64,000 nucleotides of DNA from Mesorhizobium sp. CAU 1732 (lineage in GTDB: Bacteria > Pseudomonadota > Alphaproteobacteria > Rhizobiales > Rhizobiaceae): contig NZ_JBDQQR010000001.1 in NCBI RefSeq assembly GCF_039888675.1, positions 372,001-436,000 on the forward strand, in the 5' to 3' direction. Both the position numbers and the translations under genes were made by a program. Of this stretch, positions 8,886-17,917 are shown one piece after another. Each line of letters opens with the position of its first letter. Position 1 is the stretch's first letter. The notes under the pieces are model-generated. The model ran no database searches. It was given only the letters and a program-made list of their open reading frames with translations, and had not been told where the DNA came from.

Positions 8886-9632
8886 ATGAACTGGTCATTC
8901 CAACTCTATTCCGCACGCAACTTCCAGCCATGGGAAGACGTGCTCACAATGGTATCCACAGCCGGCTACACCCAGGTCGAGGGTTTCGGCGGGCTCTATG
9001 ACGACCCCGCCGCGCTGCGGGCGCAGCTTGACGCCAACGGGCTCTCGATGCCCACCGGCCATTTCTCGCTCGACATGCTGGAAGGCGACTTCGCGACCGC
9101 ACGCAAGATCGCCGAGACGCTCGGCATCGGAACGCTGATCTGCCCGCACATCGATGCCAAAGCGCGCCCGTCCGGCAGGGAGGGCTGGCGCGGTTTTGGC
9201 AGGCGTCTCGCGGCGGTCCAGGAGAACTGCCGCAAGGCGGGGCTCCGTTTCGCCTGGCACAACCACGATTTCGAGTTCGTGCCCGCCGAAGACGGTGCGA
9301 TCCCGCAGAAGGAAATCCTCGACGCAGCGCCCGAGATCGGCTGGGAGATCGACGTCGCCTGGGTCGTGCGCGGCGGCGGTGACCCGCTCGCGTGGATCGA
9401 CGACTACGCCTCGCGCATCGTCGCGGCCCATGTGAAGGACATCGCCAAACCCGGCGAGAAGGCGGACGAGGACGGCTGGGAAGATGTCGGCCACGGCACG
9501 ATGGACTGGCGCGCGATCATGACGGCACTGCGCGAGAAGACGCCGGCGAAGGTCTTCGTCATGGAGCACGACAATCCGAGCGACGTTGCCCGGTTTGCGC
9601 GCCGCTCGATCGATGCGGCGAACGGCTTCTAG
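8886..9632 (+). CDS. Sugar phosphate isomerase/epimerase family protein (TIM barrel)
   Basis: A 248-residue AP-endonuclease-2-like TIM barrel, the family that includes xylose isomerases and inosose or hydroxypyruvate isomerases. It begins NWSFQLYSARNF. Metal-ligand-type residues appear in FAWHNHDFEF, in GWEIDVAWVVRGG and in AAHVKDIA near the C-terminus. There is no signal peptide. It sits in the ABC operon directly before a Gfo/Idh/MocA dehydrogenase, a pairing often seen in sugar or inositol catabolism, where the two act on the same keto or aldose intermediate. The exact substrate is unknown. Confidence 0.82.
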   Translation: MNWSFQLYSARNFQPWEDVLTMVSTAGYTQVEGFGGLYDDPAALRAQLDANGLSMPTGHFSLDMLEGDFATARKIAETLGIGTLICPHIDAKARPSGREGWRGFGRRLAAVQENCRKAGLRFAWHNHDFEFVPAEDGAIPQKEILDAAPEIGWEIDVAWVVRGGGDPLAWIDDYASRIVAAHVKDIAKPGEKADEDGWEDVGHGTMDWRAIMTALREKTPAKVFVMEHDNPSDVARFARRSIDAANGF

Positions 9633-9643
9633 GGGCAAGCGAC

Positions 9644-10786
9644 ATGGCCAGGAAACTCGGCGTCGGCATCATCGGCTGCGGCAACATTTCCGCCGCCTAT
9701 CTCAACCTCGCGCCGCTCTTCAAGGGCGTCGAGATGCGGGCCTGCGCGGACATCGACGTGAAGGCGGCGCAGGCGCGCGCGAAGGAGTTCGGCGTTCGCG
9801 CCGAAACCGTCGATGGCCTGCTTGGAGCCACAGATATCGACATCGTCGTCAATCTGACGATTCCGGCGGCGCACTACGCGGTGTCGAAGTCGATCCTCGA
9901 TGCCGGCAAGCACGTCTATTCGGAAAAACCCTTCGTGCTGTCGGTCAGGGAAGGGCTCGACCTGAAGAAGCGCGCGGAAAAGAAGGGCCTTCGGATAGGC
10001 TCGGCGCCCGACACCTTCCTCGGCGGCGCGCACCAGCTCGTGCGCAGCCTGATCGATACCGGCAAGGTCGGGCGCATCACCAGCGGCACCTGCTACGTGA
10101 TGAGCCACGGCATGGAGCACTGGCACCCGAACCCGGACTTCTTCTTCGCGCCCGGAGGCGGTCCGATCCTCGATCTCGGGCCGTATTACATCTCGAACCT
10201 CGTCCAGCTCATCGGGCCGGTCAGACGCGTCGCGGCACTCGCCTCGATCCCGGCAAAGGAGCGCACCATCACCTCGAAGCCACGCTATGGCCAGAAGGTG
10301 CCGGTCACGACGCCGACGACGATCCACGCTCTGATGGAGTTCGAGAACGGTGCCGCGATCACCTTCAACGCGAGCTGGGATGTCTGGAAGCACGGCCACG
10401 CGCCGATCGAGCTCTATGGCGAGGAGGGAACGATCTTCGTGCCCGACCCGAACTTTTTTGGCGGGGACGTCCAGTTCACGAACAGGGCCGATCCGGAGAA
10501 GAAGATGCCGAAATGGGACCATGCCTTCGCGGTTCCGAACCAGCAGCACGGCGAGGGCATGATGGCGAATTATCGCGCGTCGGGGCTTGCCGACATGGCG
10601 CTCGGCATCATCGAGGATCGCCCGCACCGCTGCTCGCTCGACATGTCGCTGCATGTGATCGACGTGATGACCGGCATCCTGAAATCCGGCGAGACGGGCA
10701 GGTTCGTGGCGATGCAGACGACCTGCGAACGCCCCGAGGCGCTGTCGCCCGCGCAGGCGAAGACTATGCTGGTGAAGCGGAAATAA
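9644..10786 (+). CDS. Gfo/Idh/MocA-family NAD(P)-dependent sugar dehydrogenase
   Basis: A 380-residue oxidoreductase. The N-terminal Rossmann fold carries GVGIIGCGNISAAYL. The conserved EKP motif (YSEKPFVLS) near residue 93 supplies the catalytic lysine, and a C-terminal alpha/beta substrate domain follows (GGGPILDLGPYYIS). Family members oxidise or reduce sugars, inositols or sugar acids. The gene starts 11 bases after the isomerase gene and is probably co-transcribed with it. The substrate cannot be named from the sequence. Confidence 0.87.
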   Translation: MARKLGVGIIGCGNISAAYLNLAPLFKGVEMRACADIDVKAAQARAKEFGVRAETVDGLLGATDIDIVVNLTIPAAHYAVSKSILDAGKHVYSEKPFVLSVREGLDLKKRAEKKGLRIGSAPDTFLGGAHQLVRSLIDTGKVGRITSGTCYVMSHGMEHWHPNPDFFFAPGGGPILDLGPYYISNLVQLIGPVRRVAALASIPAKERTITSKPRYGQKVPVTTPTTIHALMEFENGAAITFNASWDVWKHGHAPIELYGEEGTIFVPDPNFFGGDVQFTNRADPEKKMPKWDHAFAVPNQQHGEGMMANYRASGLADMALGIIEDRPHRCSLDMSLHVIDVMTGILKSGETGRFVAMQTTCERPEALSPAQAKTMLVKRK

Positions 10787-10839
10787 GTTAGAAAAGGGTC
10801 GGCGCGCCACTGCGCCGGCCTCGCATGGAAGGAAGCCGC

Positions 10840-11886
10840 ATGACCTATACGCCTGCCGAGAACCGCTACGCCGAGATGACCTACAACCGATGCGGTCGCT
10901 CGGGCCTGAAGCTGCCGGCGATCTCGCTTGGCCTGTGGCACAATTTCGGCGGCGACACACCGCACGAGACCAAGCGCGCCATCTGCCGCAAGGCGTTTGA
11001 TCTCGGCATCACGCATTTCGATCTCGCCAACAATTACGGCCCGCCGCCCGGTTCGGCCGAGACCGCATTCGGCGAACTCCTGCGCACCGATTTCGCCGGC
11101 TATCGCGACGAGATGATCATCTCGACCAAGGCCGGCTACAATATGTGGGCCGGTCCCTATGGCGAGTGGGGCAGCCGCAAATACGTGCTCGCTTCGCTCG
11201 ACCAGAGCCTGAAGCGCATGGGGCTCGACTATGTCGATATCTTCTATTCGCACCGCTTCGACCCCGAGACTCCGCTCGAAGAGACGATGATGGCGCTCGA
11301 TCACGCGGTGCGCTCAGGCAAGGCACTCTATGCCGGCCTGTCATCCTACAATTCGAAGCGCACGCGAGAGGCGGTAGCGATCCTGAAACAGCTCGGCACG
11401 CCGTGCCTGATCCATCAGCCCAGCTATTCGATGATCAACCGCTGGGTCGAGGAGGACGGTCTTCTCGACACGCTGGATGATCTCGGCGTCGGCTCCATCG
11501 TGTTTTCGCCGCTGGCGCAGGGCATGCTGACGACGAAGTACCTCAAGGGCGTGCCGGACGACGCGCGCGCCGCGCAGGGCAAGTCGCTGCGGCCTGAATT
11601 CCTCAACGAGAAGACCCTCGCCAACATCCGCGCCCTCAACGATATCGCCGAGCGGCGCGGCCAGACGCTCGCCCAGATGGCATTGGCCTGGGTGCTGCGC
11701 GGCGACCGCGTGACGACGGCGTTGATCGGCGCCAGCCGGCCCGAACAGGTCGAGGACTGCGTCGGCGCGCTCGTCAACCGCAACTTCAGCGACGCCGAAC
11801 TGGCCGAGATCGACACCTATGCGAAGGATGCCGACATCAATCTCTGGGCCGCATCGGCGGAGCGCAAGGGACCGGTGAGGAAGTAG
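10840..11886 (+). CDS. Aldo/keto reductase, YghZ-like (L-glyceraldehyde 3-phosphate reductase type)
   Basis: A 348-residue NADPH-dependent aldo/keto reductase. The catalytic tetrad can be placed: Asp and Tyr in HFDLANNYG, Lys in IISTKAGYNMW and His in FYSHRFDPETP. The sequence around GPPPGSAE and AGPYGEWGSRKY is characteristic of the YghZ/AKR14 subgroup, which reduces L-glyceraldehyde 3-phosphate and other aldehydes. The ATG at 10840 is preceded by GGAAGGA; the ATG at 10825 overlaps that ribosome binding site and is less likely. Its job in a cell-wall sugar operon is probably to reduce an aldose or an aldehyde breakdown product. Confidence 0.87.
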   Translation: MTYTPAENRYAEMTYNRCGRSGLKLPAISLGLWHNFGGDTPHETKRAICRKAFDLGITHFDLANNYGPPPGSAETAFGELLRTDFAGYRDEMIISTKAGYNMWAGPYGEWGSRKYVLASLDQSLKRMGLDYVDIFYSHRFDPETPLEETMMALDHAVRSGKALYAGLSSYNSKRTREAVAILKQLGTPCLIHQPSYSMINRWVEEDGLLDTLDDLGVGSIVFSPLAQGMLTTKYLKGVPDDARAAQGKSLRPEFLNEKTLANIRALNDIAERRGQTLAQMALAWVLRGDRVTTALIGASRPEQVEDCVGALVNRNFSDAELAEIDTYAKDADINLWAASAERKGPVRK

Positions 11887-11892
11887 CGACCC

Positions 11893-13512
11893 ATGATCCG
11901 CAATCCCATCCTGCCGGGCTTCAATCCCGATCCGTCGATCTGCAGGGTGGGCGCAGACTACTACATCGCGACGTCCACCTTCGAATGGTATCCCGGCGTC
12001 CAGATCCATCATTCCACCGATCTGGTGAACTGGCGGCTGGTGAAGCGGCCGCTCGACCGGGCGAGCCAGCTCGACATGCGTGGCAACCCGGATTCCGGCG
12101 GCATTTGGGCGCCGTGCCTGTCTTATGCGGAGGGCCTGTTCTGGCTGGTCTATACCGACGTGAAGCGCCTCGACGGGTCGTTCAAGGACAGCCACAATTA
12201 CATCGTGACCGCGCCTGCGATCGAGGGTCCATGGTCGGACCCGGTGCATGTGAATTCGTCCGGCTTCGACCCGTCGCTGTTCCACGACGACGACGGCCGC
12301 AAATGGTTCATGAACATGCTCTGGAACCACATCTCGTCCGGCGTCGGCGGGCAGCCGAAGCACCCGTCCTTCGCCGGCATCCTGCTGCAGGAATACGACC
12401 CGCGCACCAGATCGCTCATTGGTGAGGCGCGCAACATCTTCCACGGCAGCGCGCACGGGCTGGTCGAAGGTCCGCACGTGTTCAAGCGCGACGGCTGGTA
12501 CTATCTGACGACGGCGGAGGGCGGCACCGGCTACGGTCATGCCGTCACCATGGCGCGGTCGCGGGCGCTGGACGGTCCCTACGAGATGCATCCGCTGACG
12601 CATGTGATCACGTCGAAGGACGCGCCGGAGGCACAATTGCAGCGCGCGGGGCATGGCCAGTTGGTCGAGACGCCGGAGGGCGAGTTCTACCACACGCATC
12701 TCTGCTCACGTCCGCTGCCGGGCATCAGGCGATCGCCGCTCGGTCGCGAGACCGCGATCCAGAAATGCGTCTGGAAAGAGGATGGCTGGCTCTATCTGGA
12801 ACAGGGCGGGCAAATTCCGGATGTGGACGTGGCGGCACCGCGGGGTGCGGGCGAGCGCGAGCCGCTGCCGACGACGGTCCGTCACGATTTCGACGATCAC
12901 AAGCTGCCGCTTGATTTCCAGTGGTTGCGCACGCCGGACTGGGAGCGCCTGTTTTCCCTGTCCGAGCGTCCCGGATTCCTGCGGCTGTTCGGGCGTGAAT
13001 CCATCGGAAGTTGGTACGAGCAGGCGCTTGTCGCACGCCGCCAGGAAGACATCGACTTTCGTGCCGAGACCGAGCTCGATTTCCAGCCATCGACCTTCCA
13101 GCAGGCGGCCGGCCTGACGCATTACTACAACCGCCACAAGTTCCACTTCCTGGCAGTGACGCATGATGCGCGGTTGGGGCGCGTGCTGACGGTCATGAGT
13201 TGCCCCGGCGACTGGCCGGATGGGCGGCTTATAGTCCCGCTTGCCGAGCCGATCCCGTTGCCCGGCGGCGGTCCGGTCGGGCTCGCGGCGGAGGTTCGGG
13301 GAGCGGAACTGGTCTTCTCCTGTCGCGTGGATGGCAAATGGGTGCAGGTCGGCCCGGTGCTGGACGCCAGCGTCATCTCCGACGAGGGCGGGCGTGGCGA
13401 GCACGGCTCGTTCACCGGCGCCTTCGTCGGCATGCTGGCCTTCGACACGAGCGGCAGCGGCGCGCTCGCCGATTTCGACTGGTTCTCGTATGAGCGCGGG
13501 CCGCTGGCATGA
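11893..13512 (+). CDS. xynB: Glycoside hydrolase family 43 beta-xylosidase
   Basis: A 539-residue enzyme with the GH43 five-bladed propeller followed by a C-terminal beta-sandwich of about 200 residues, the layout of XynB-type beta-D-xylosidases. The start [17 protein letters not shown] gives the catalytic base Asp13. Asp126 in [12 protein letters not shown] is the pKa modulator and Glu192 in [16 protein letters not shown] is the general acid. There is no signal peptide, so it acts in the cytoplasm on imported xylo-oligosaccharides, possibly also as an alpha-L-arabinofuranosidase. It begins six bases after the reductase gene and overlaps the next gene by four bases. Confidence 0.93.
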   Translation: MIRNPILPGFNPDPSICRVGADYYIATSTFEWYPGVQIHHSTDLVNWRLVKRPLDRASQLDMRGNPDSGGIWAPCLSYAEGLFWLVYTDVKRLDGSFKDSHNYIVTAPAIEGPWSDPVHVNSSGFDPSLFHDDDGRKWFMNMLWNHISSGVGGQPKHPSFAGILLQEYDPRTRSLIGEARNIFHGSAHGLVEGPHVFKRDGWYYLTTAEGGTGYGHAVTMARSRALDGPYEMHPLTHVITSKDAPEAQLQRAGHGQLVETPEGEFYHTHLCSRPLPGIRRSPLGRETAIQKCVWKEDGWLYLEQGGQIPDVDVAAPRGAGEREPLPTTVRHDFDDHKLPLDFQWLRTPDWERLFSLSERPGFLRLFGRESIGSWYEQALVARRQEDIDFRAETELDFQPSTFQQAAGLTHYYNRHKFHFLAVTHDARLGRVLTVMSCPGDWPDGRLIVPLAEPIPLPGGGPVGLAAEVRGAELVFSCRVDGKWVQVGPVLDASVISDEGGRGEHGSFTGAFVGMLAFDTSGSGALADFDWFSYERGPLA

Positions 13513-14342
13513 AGAGCGAAATCGTCCTCCACGAGTGCGCGTCCGGCACCGAGACGGTCGTTCACGCGACCGACGACCTGATCGAGGCGCCGAACTGGTC
13601 GCCTGACGGAAAGTTCCTCGTCTTCAACGGCGATGGCCTGATCCATCGCCTCGATCTCGATGGCCGTTCCGCGCCGCGACGCATCGACACCGGCTTCGCC
13701 ACCGCCTGCAACAACGACCACGGCATTTCGCCGGACGGCTCGACGCTGGTCATCAGCGACAAGACCGAGACCGGCAAGTCCTGCATCTACACGCTGCCGA
13801 TCGAAGGCGGCACGCCGCGCCGCGTGACGCCGAACGTGCCGTCCTGGTGGCATGGCTGGTCGCCGGACGGCAAGACGCTGACATATGCAGCCGCGCGCAG
13901 CGGCGTCCTCGACATCTACACGATCGGCATCGATGGCGGCGACGAGATGCGGTTGACCGACGGCGCGGGTCACCATGACGGTCCCGACTACACGCACGAC
14001 GGCGACTGGATATGGTTCAATTCCGATCGTGGCGGATCGATGCAGCTCTGGCGGGTTCGCACAGACGGCAGCGCTCTCGAGCAGATGACGGATGACGATC
14101 GCGTCAACTGGTTTCCGCACCCGTCGCCCGATGGCGCGAGCGTGCTCTATCTGGCCTATGAGCCCGGAACCGAAGGCCACCCGCGCGACCGCGATGTCGA
14201 GCTGCGCATGATGGATGCCGCGGGCGGGAACATCCGCACCGTGGTCTCGCTGTTCGGCGGGCAGGGGTCTATCAATGTACCCTGCTGGGCTCCCGATTCG
14301 CGCGCTTTCGCCTATGTGCGCTACGCGCGCACCTCCCGATGA
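13509..14342 (+). CDS. TolB-like beta-propeller protein of unknown function
   Basis: A 277-residue protein made of WD40/PD40 (TolB-type) propeller repeats, each centred on a SPDG-like turn: [53 protein letters not shown] and [11 protein letters not shown]. No signal peptide is present, unlike true TolB, so it is probably cytoplasmic. Most blades carry a His just before the turn (NNDHGIS, WWHGWS, HHDGPDY, WFPHPS), which may form a ring at one face. The operon context suggests an enzyme or binding role in sugar acid breakdown; family-22 oligogalacturonate lyases share this general fold. The start overlaps the xynB stop (ATGA). Confidence 0.75.
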   Translation: MKSEIVLHECASGTETVVHATDDLIEAPNWSPDGKFLVFNGDGLIHRLDLDGRSAPRRIDTGFATACNNDHGISPDGSTLVISDKTETGKSCIYTLPIEGGTPRRVTPNVPSWWHGWSPDGKTLTYAAARSGVLDIYTIGIDGGDEMRLTDGAGHHDGPDYTHDGDWIWFNSDRGGSMQLWRVRTDGSALEQMTDDDRVNWFPHPSPDGASVLYLAYEPGTEGHPRDRDVELRMMDAAGGNIRTVVSLFGGQGSINVPCWAPDSRAFAYVRYARTSR

Positions 14343-14358
14343 AATGAAAGGACGACAC

Positions 14359-15417
14359 ATGCCATCCACCATGAAGGGACCGGGTATCTTCCTCGCGCAA
14401 TTCGCCGGCGACGAAGAGCCATTCAACTCGCTGGCGTCGGTTGCCGAATGGGCGGGCGACCTCGGCTACAAAGGTATTCAGGTGCCGTCCGGCGACGCGC
14501 GCTTCATGGACCTCGAAAAGGCCGCGTCCTCGAAAGACTATTGCGACGAGCTGAAAGGCGTTTGCGCCGAGGCCGGCGTCGAGATCACCGAACTGTCGAC
14601 CCATACGCAGGGCCAGCTCGTCGCGGTTCATCCTGCCTATGACGCGCAGTTCGACGGTTTCGCGCCGAAGGCGGTGCATGGCAATCCGAAGGCGCGTCAG
14701 GAATGGGCTGTTGAGCAGATGAAGCTCGCGGCAAAGGCGTCGAAGAATCTCGGCCTCAAGGCCTGCGTGTCCTTCACCGGCTCGCTCGCCTTTCCTTATC
14801 TCTACCCGTGGCCGCAGCGCCCGGCGGGGCTGGTCAAAGAGGCGTTCGGCGAACTCGGCCGGCGCTGGAAGCCGATCATGGATGCCTATGAGGATGCCGA
14901 TTGCGATCTCGCCTTCGAGTTGCATCCGGGCGAAGACGCCTTCGACGGCGCGACGTTCGAGATGCTGCTGGATGCGGTCGGCGATCACAAGCGCTGCACG
15001 ATCAATTACGATCCGTCGCATTTCCTGCTTCAGCAGCTCGATTATCTCGCCTTCATCGATATCTATCACGAGCGCATCGCCGCCTTCCATGTGAAGGATG
15101 CCGAGTTCAATCCGAGCGGGCGTCAGGGCGTCTATTCCGGCTATCAGGGTTGGGTCGAGCGCGCGGGGCGGTTCCGCTCGCTGGGCGACGGGCAGGTCGA
15201 TTTCGTCGGCATCTTCTCCAAACTGGCGCAGTATGGCTACGACCGCTGGGCCGTTCTGGAGTGGGAATGCGCGCTGAAAAATTCCGAGGACGGAGCGGCC
15301 GAGGGCGCGCCCTTCATCGAGCATCACATCATCCGTGTCACCGACAAGGCGTTCGACGATTTCGCGGGGTCGGATGTCGACCGCGCGGCGCTGCGCAAGA
15401 TGATGGGGATCGTCTAG
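14359..15417 (+). CDS. Sugar phosphate isomerase/epimerase family protein, second copy
   Basis: A 352-residue TIM-barrel protein of the xylose-isomerase-like / AP-endonuclease-2 family. It is longer than the copy at 8.9 kb and not a close duplicate. Metal and substrate residues are suggested by DLAFELHPGEDAFDG, INYDPSHF, AAFHVKDAEFNPSGRQG and the late VLEWECALK. Long versions of this type occur in sugar and inositol operons beside dehydrogenases. The start at 14359 has GAAAGGA upstream; ATGs at 14344 and 14371 are alternatives. No signal peptide is seen. The specific reaction is unknown. Confidence 0.82.
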   Translation: MPSTMKGPGIFLAQFAGDEEPFNSLASVAEWAGDLGYKGIQVPSGDARFMDLEKAASSKDYCDELKGVCAEAGVEITELSTHTQGQLVAVHPAYDAQFDGFAPKAVHGNPKARQEWAVEQMKLAAKASKNLGLKACVSFTGSLAFPYLYPWPQRPAGLVKEAFGELGRRWKPIMDAYEDADCDLAFELHPGEDAFDGATFEMLLDAVGDHKRCTINYDPSHFLLQQLDYLAFIDIYHERIAAFHVKDAEFNPSGRQGVYSGYQGWVERAGRFRSLGDGQVDFVGIFSKLAQYGYDRWAVLEWECALKNSEDGAAEGAPFIEHHIIRVTDKAFDDFAGSDVDRAALRKMMGIV

Positions 15418-15466
15418 ATCGCCATGCGTCCTACGGACGCCCAAGTGGCGATCTATCTCTTGGTTT

Positions 15467-15516
15467 GAGCATCGGAATAGCCCGAAAACCGGATTCCACT
15501 TTTCGGTCCGATGCTC
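15467..15516. repeat. Rhizobial-type palindromic intergenic repeat
   Basis: Inverted repeat with arms GAGCATCGGA and TCCGATGCTC around CCGAAAACCGGATTCCAC. I recognise this as a dispersed palindromic element frequent in intergenic regions of Hyphomicrobiales genomes. It lies in the 171 bases between the isomerase gene and rpe and may act as a weak terminator or mRNA stabiliser. Confidence 0.75.
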
Positions 15517-15588
15517 CAAGCCCGCTCCGCCTCTCGACAAGCCGACCTCTGCGCGCTACGCGGTCGCCATCGCGCAGAGGAAGCACCC

Positions 15589-16275
15589 ATGGCCAGCCCC
15601 ACCATTATCGCACCGTCCGTCCTGTCGGCGGATTTCTCGAAGCTCGGCGACGAGGTCGAGGCGGTCGTGGCGGCGGGCGCGGACTGGATCCATCTCGACG
15701 TGATGGACGGCCATTTCGTGCCGAACATCACCTTTGGCCCGCAGATCATCAAGTCGATCCGCAACCGGACGGACAAGGTGTTCGACTGCCATCTGATGAT
15801 TTCGCCGACCGATGCCTATCTGGCCGCCTTCGCGGATGCGGGTTGTGACATCATCACGGTTCACGCCGAAGCCGGCCCGCATCTCGACCGCTCGTTGCAG
15901 GCGATCAAGGCGCTCGGCAAGAAGGCTGGCGTTTCGCTCAATCCCTCGACGCCCGAAAACGTCATCGAATACGTGCTCGACCGGCTCGACCTGGTGCTTC
16001 TGATGACCGTCAATCCCGGCTTCGGCGGCCAGGCGTTCATCCCGGCGGTCGTCGAGAAGGTCTGCCGCGTGAAAGCGCTGATCGGCGACCGGCCGATCGA
16101 CATCGAGATCGACGGCGGCGTGACGCCCGAGACCGCACCACTCGTCACCAAGGCAGGCGCAAACGTGCTGGTGGCAGGCTCAGCGGTGTTCAAGGGCGAC
16201 TCGACGGACGCCTATGCGAAGAACATCGCGGCGATCAGGAATGCGGCTGACGCGGCGGTCGGGCGTCTGGTCTGA
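15589..16275 (+). CDS. rpe: Ribulose-phosphate 3-epimerase
   Basis: A 228-residue TIM barrel that interconverts ribulose 5-phosphate and xylulose 5-phosphate. Visible signatures are [31 protein letters not shown] (metal and catalytic His/Asp), [19 protein letters not shown] and EIDGGV. The start at 15589 has GAGGAAG upstream. It closes the sugar island and complements gnd at its other end, so released pentoses could be processed here. It could also be the general housekeeping copy, since rpe often stands alone. Confidence 0.95.
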   Translation: MASPTIIAPSVLSADFSKLGDEVEAVVAAGADWIHLDVMDGHFVPNITFGPQIIKSIRNRTDKVFDCHLMISPTDAYLAAFADAGCDIITVHAEAGPHLDRSLQAIKALGKKAGVSLNPSTPENVIEYVLDRLDLVLLMTVNPGFGGQAFIPAVVEKVCRVKALIGDRPIDIEIDGGVTPETAPLVTKAGANVLVAGSAVFKGDSTDAYAKNIAAIRNAADAAVGRLV

Positions 16276-16361
16276 AAGCTGCGCGCACGTCATAGACGCC
16301 ACGCCCCGTTTCCGGTCTGGCCATTTCAGAAATCCGTTCGCCGTCCTGCCTTCCCGCGCCG

Positions 16362-17102
16362 TCATGACGTGTCGGGACGCTCCATCGCCCAGAAGGCGAG
16401 ATCGTGGACGGCGGTCAGGACATGGTGGACCTCGTGGCTTGGCTGCTTTCGCCAGCCCGGCGGTCGGCCGGGGCGCAGGGGCCATACGCGGCGAATGACG
16501 ACGCGCCGTCCCCGGTCTCGCTTGCCTGCGGCATCGGGTTCTCTCATTTGCGTGGCCGCGGCGTCGCGGTTTGCCCGCCAGCGCGCGAAGCGGCGGGCGT
16601 GGGCGGGCAGATCGTCGAGCGCGCGGCCGAGCGCCTGAAGGCGAAGCGCGAGACGCGCCGCATCGACTGGATCGTTGGCCCGGGGCGGACGGCGCAGGAC
16701 AAGCATGGACGGCGCGCTGAAGCCGGGAATGCGGATGCGTGGCACGCCGGATGCCGCCGACCGCCTGTGCTCCCGCCATCGCGGCAGCGGATCGAACAGC
16801 GGCAGGGGCAGTGTTTTGGCCGGATTTTTTGGGGTGGTGCCGGGCTTGAGGTGCACGACAGGCGCTGGCGGCGTCGCCTTGCGTGCCGGCGGCGGAGCCA
16901 TGTCGCGCGCGGCGACGATGATCAGCCGCCGCGCTGCCGCCTCGGCCGGGCGGAGCAGCCTGAGCACGGTCCGGTGGAGAAGGCGGGGCAGGGTGGCGGT
17001 GCGGTCCACGCCGCCGTCGGTGATGCCGGCGAGTGCCACAAGGCTCGCCAGCACGCGCTTCAGCGCCTGACGGTTCGTCTCGATCGCGGCATTCCAGTCC
17101 AT
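16362..17102 (-). CDS. Conserved hypothetical protein rich in arginine and proline
   Basis: A 246-residue protein starting MDWNAAIETNRQALKRV. It resembles a conserved hypothetical family I recognise from rhizobia: a hydrophobic/basic N-terminal segment with RLLRPAEAAARRLIIVAA, a proline-rich linker, the phrase LPLFDPLPRW, and an arginine-dense C-terminus with PLRPGRPPGW and a final ALERPDTS-like ending (here AMERPDTS). No enzymatic motif or clear membrane helix can be assigned. The high Arg/Pro content could fit nucleic-acid binding, but that is a guess. The start at 17102 is chosen from the family beginning; an ATG at 17120 is possible. Confidence 0.6.
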   Translation of the reverse strand: MDWNAAIETNRQALKRVLASLVALAGITDGGVDRTATLPRLLHRTVLRLLRPAEAAARRLIIVAARDMAPPPARKATPPAPVVHLKPGTTPKNPAKTLPLPLFDPLPRWREHRRSAASGVPRIRIPGFSAPSMLVLRRPPRANDPVDAARLALRLQALGRALDDLPAHARRFARWRANRDAAATQMREPDAAGKRDRGRRVVIRRVWPLRPGRPPGWRKQPSHEVHHVLTAVHDLAFWAMERPDTS

Positions 17103-17433
17103 CGCGTCCTCCGCGCCCATTCGGTCAGGGCGGTGGCAGTATATCGCGCGGCTCGGGAGGGGGAGGAAAAAGATGTGCGGAATTGCGGCGATGTTTTTCG
17201 CAAGTGATTGATCGGGCGTCGGAAAAGGGTTCGGCGATGCGAAATCCATTCCACCTGCGGTTTGTCGTGAATGCACGAGTTTCTGGACCTCCCTGCGGCG
17301 GGGCCGGCGAGGCATGGTTCTCGGGTCTGTGCCCGAGAACGACGACGTGGGGTGGGTACGTTCATCGGCATCGAGGGTGGTCCGAAAAGGCAGATGGGCG
17401 ACCCTTGGTGTCAGGCGATGCCGCTTCGTCCGG
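17103..17433. other. Intergenic region with no recognised gene
   Basis: 331 bases between two genes on the minus strand. It must hold the promoter of the Arg/Pro-rich protein gene. The frame of that gene stays open upstream to 17471, but the translation there shows no family character. Nothing else was seen. Confidence 0.5.
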
Positions 17434-17910
17434 CTAACGCTCGAATTCTTCGCGAAAAATCTCGTAGACAACGAAACGCGTCGATCCGCCTGTCAGAAGT
17501 TCGACCATGAGCGGCCGGACGTCGGTATCCCATGACAGTTTGCCGAGGCCCGCACCGATCTTGGGCAGGGCGACCGAGCCTATTCCATGTTTGGCGGACC
17601 AGCGCGACAGGTTCTTGAGCGCGCGGCGAAGGTAGGGAAGCGTCGCGTGATACATATCCGGCTGTGTCGCGAGATAGACGAAACCCGGACGTTCACCGCC
17701 CGGCGACAAAATCCAGATGTCTCCGCCGTTGAAACGCCCTGACCTGGCGTGCTTCTTGAACGCGATTTGCACGTCCGGCCAGCGGCGGGATATCTTGAGG
17801 GCAAGGCCGGTTCCGAGCCCTTCCTGATTTCCTTCCGCCACGCCTTGGGCGATGTAGTCTTCTTCCGCGTCCAGCAGATTTCCCGCCACGAACTCGATCA
17901 TGGGCGGCAA
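17434..17910 (-). CDS. Macro-domain protein, ALC1/TARG1-like class
   Basis: A 158-residue protein that is essentially one macro domain. Features are IEFVAGNLLDAEEDYIAQGV (strand and first ligand loop), EGLGTGLALKISRRWPDV, FVYLATQPD and the late loop SVALPKIGAGLGKLSWDTD. The ordering matches macro domains of the TARG1/DarG class that bind or remove ADP-ribose. From memory, TARG1 uses a Lys in the YLITKK segment and an Asp in CGLDRL; the matching positions here appear to be Gln and Gly, so de-ADP-ribosylation by the TARG1 mechanism is doubtful. It starts seven bases after the polA stop on the same strand and is probably co-transcribed with polA. Confidence 0.83.
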   Translation of the reverse strand: MPPMIEFVAGNLLDAEEDYIAQGVAEGNQEGLGTGLALKISRRWPDVQIAFKKHARSGRFNGGDIWILSPGGERPGFVYLATQPDMYHATLPYLRRALKNLSRWSAKHGIGSVALPKIGAGLGKLSWDTDVRPLMVELLTGGSTRFVVYEIFREEFER

Positions 17911-17917
17911 GGCGTGG

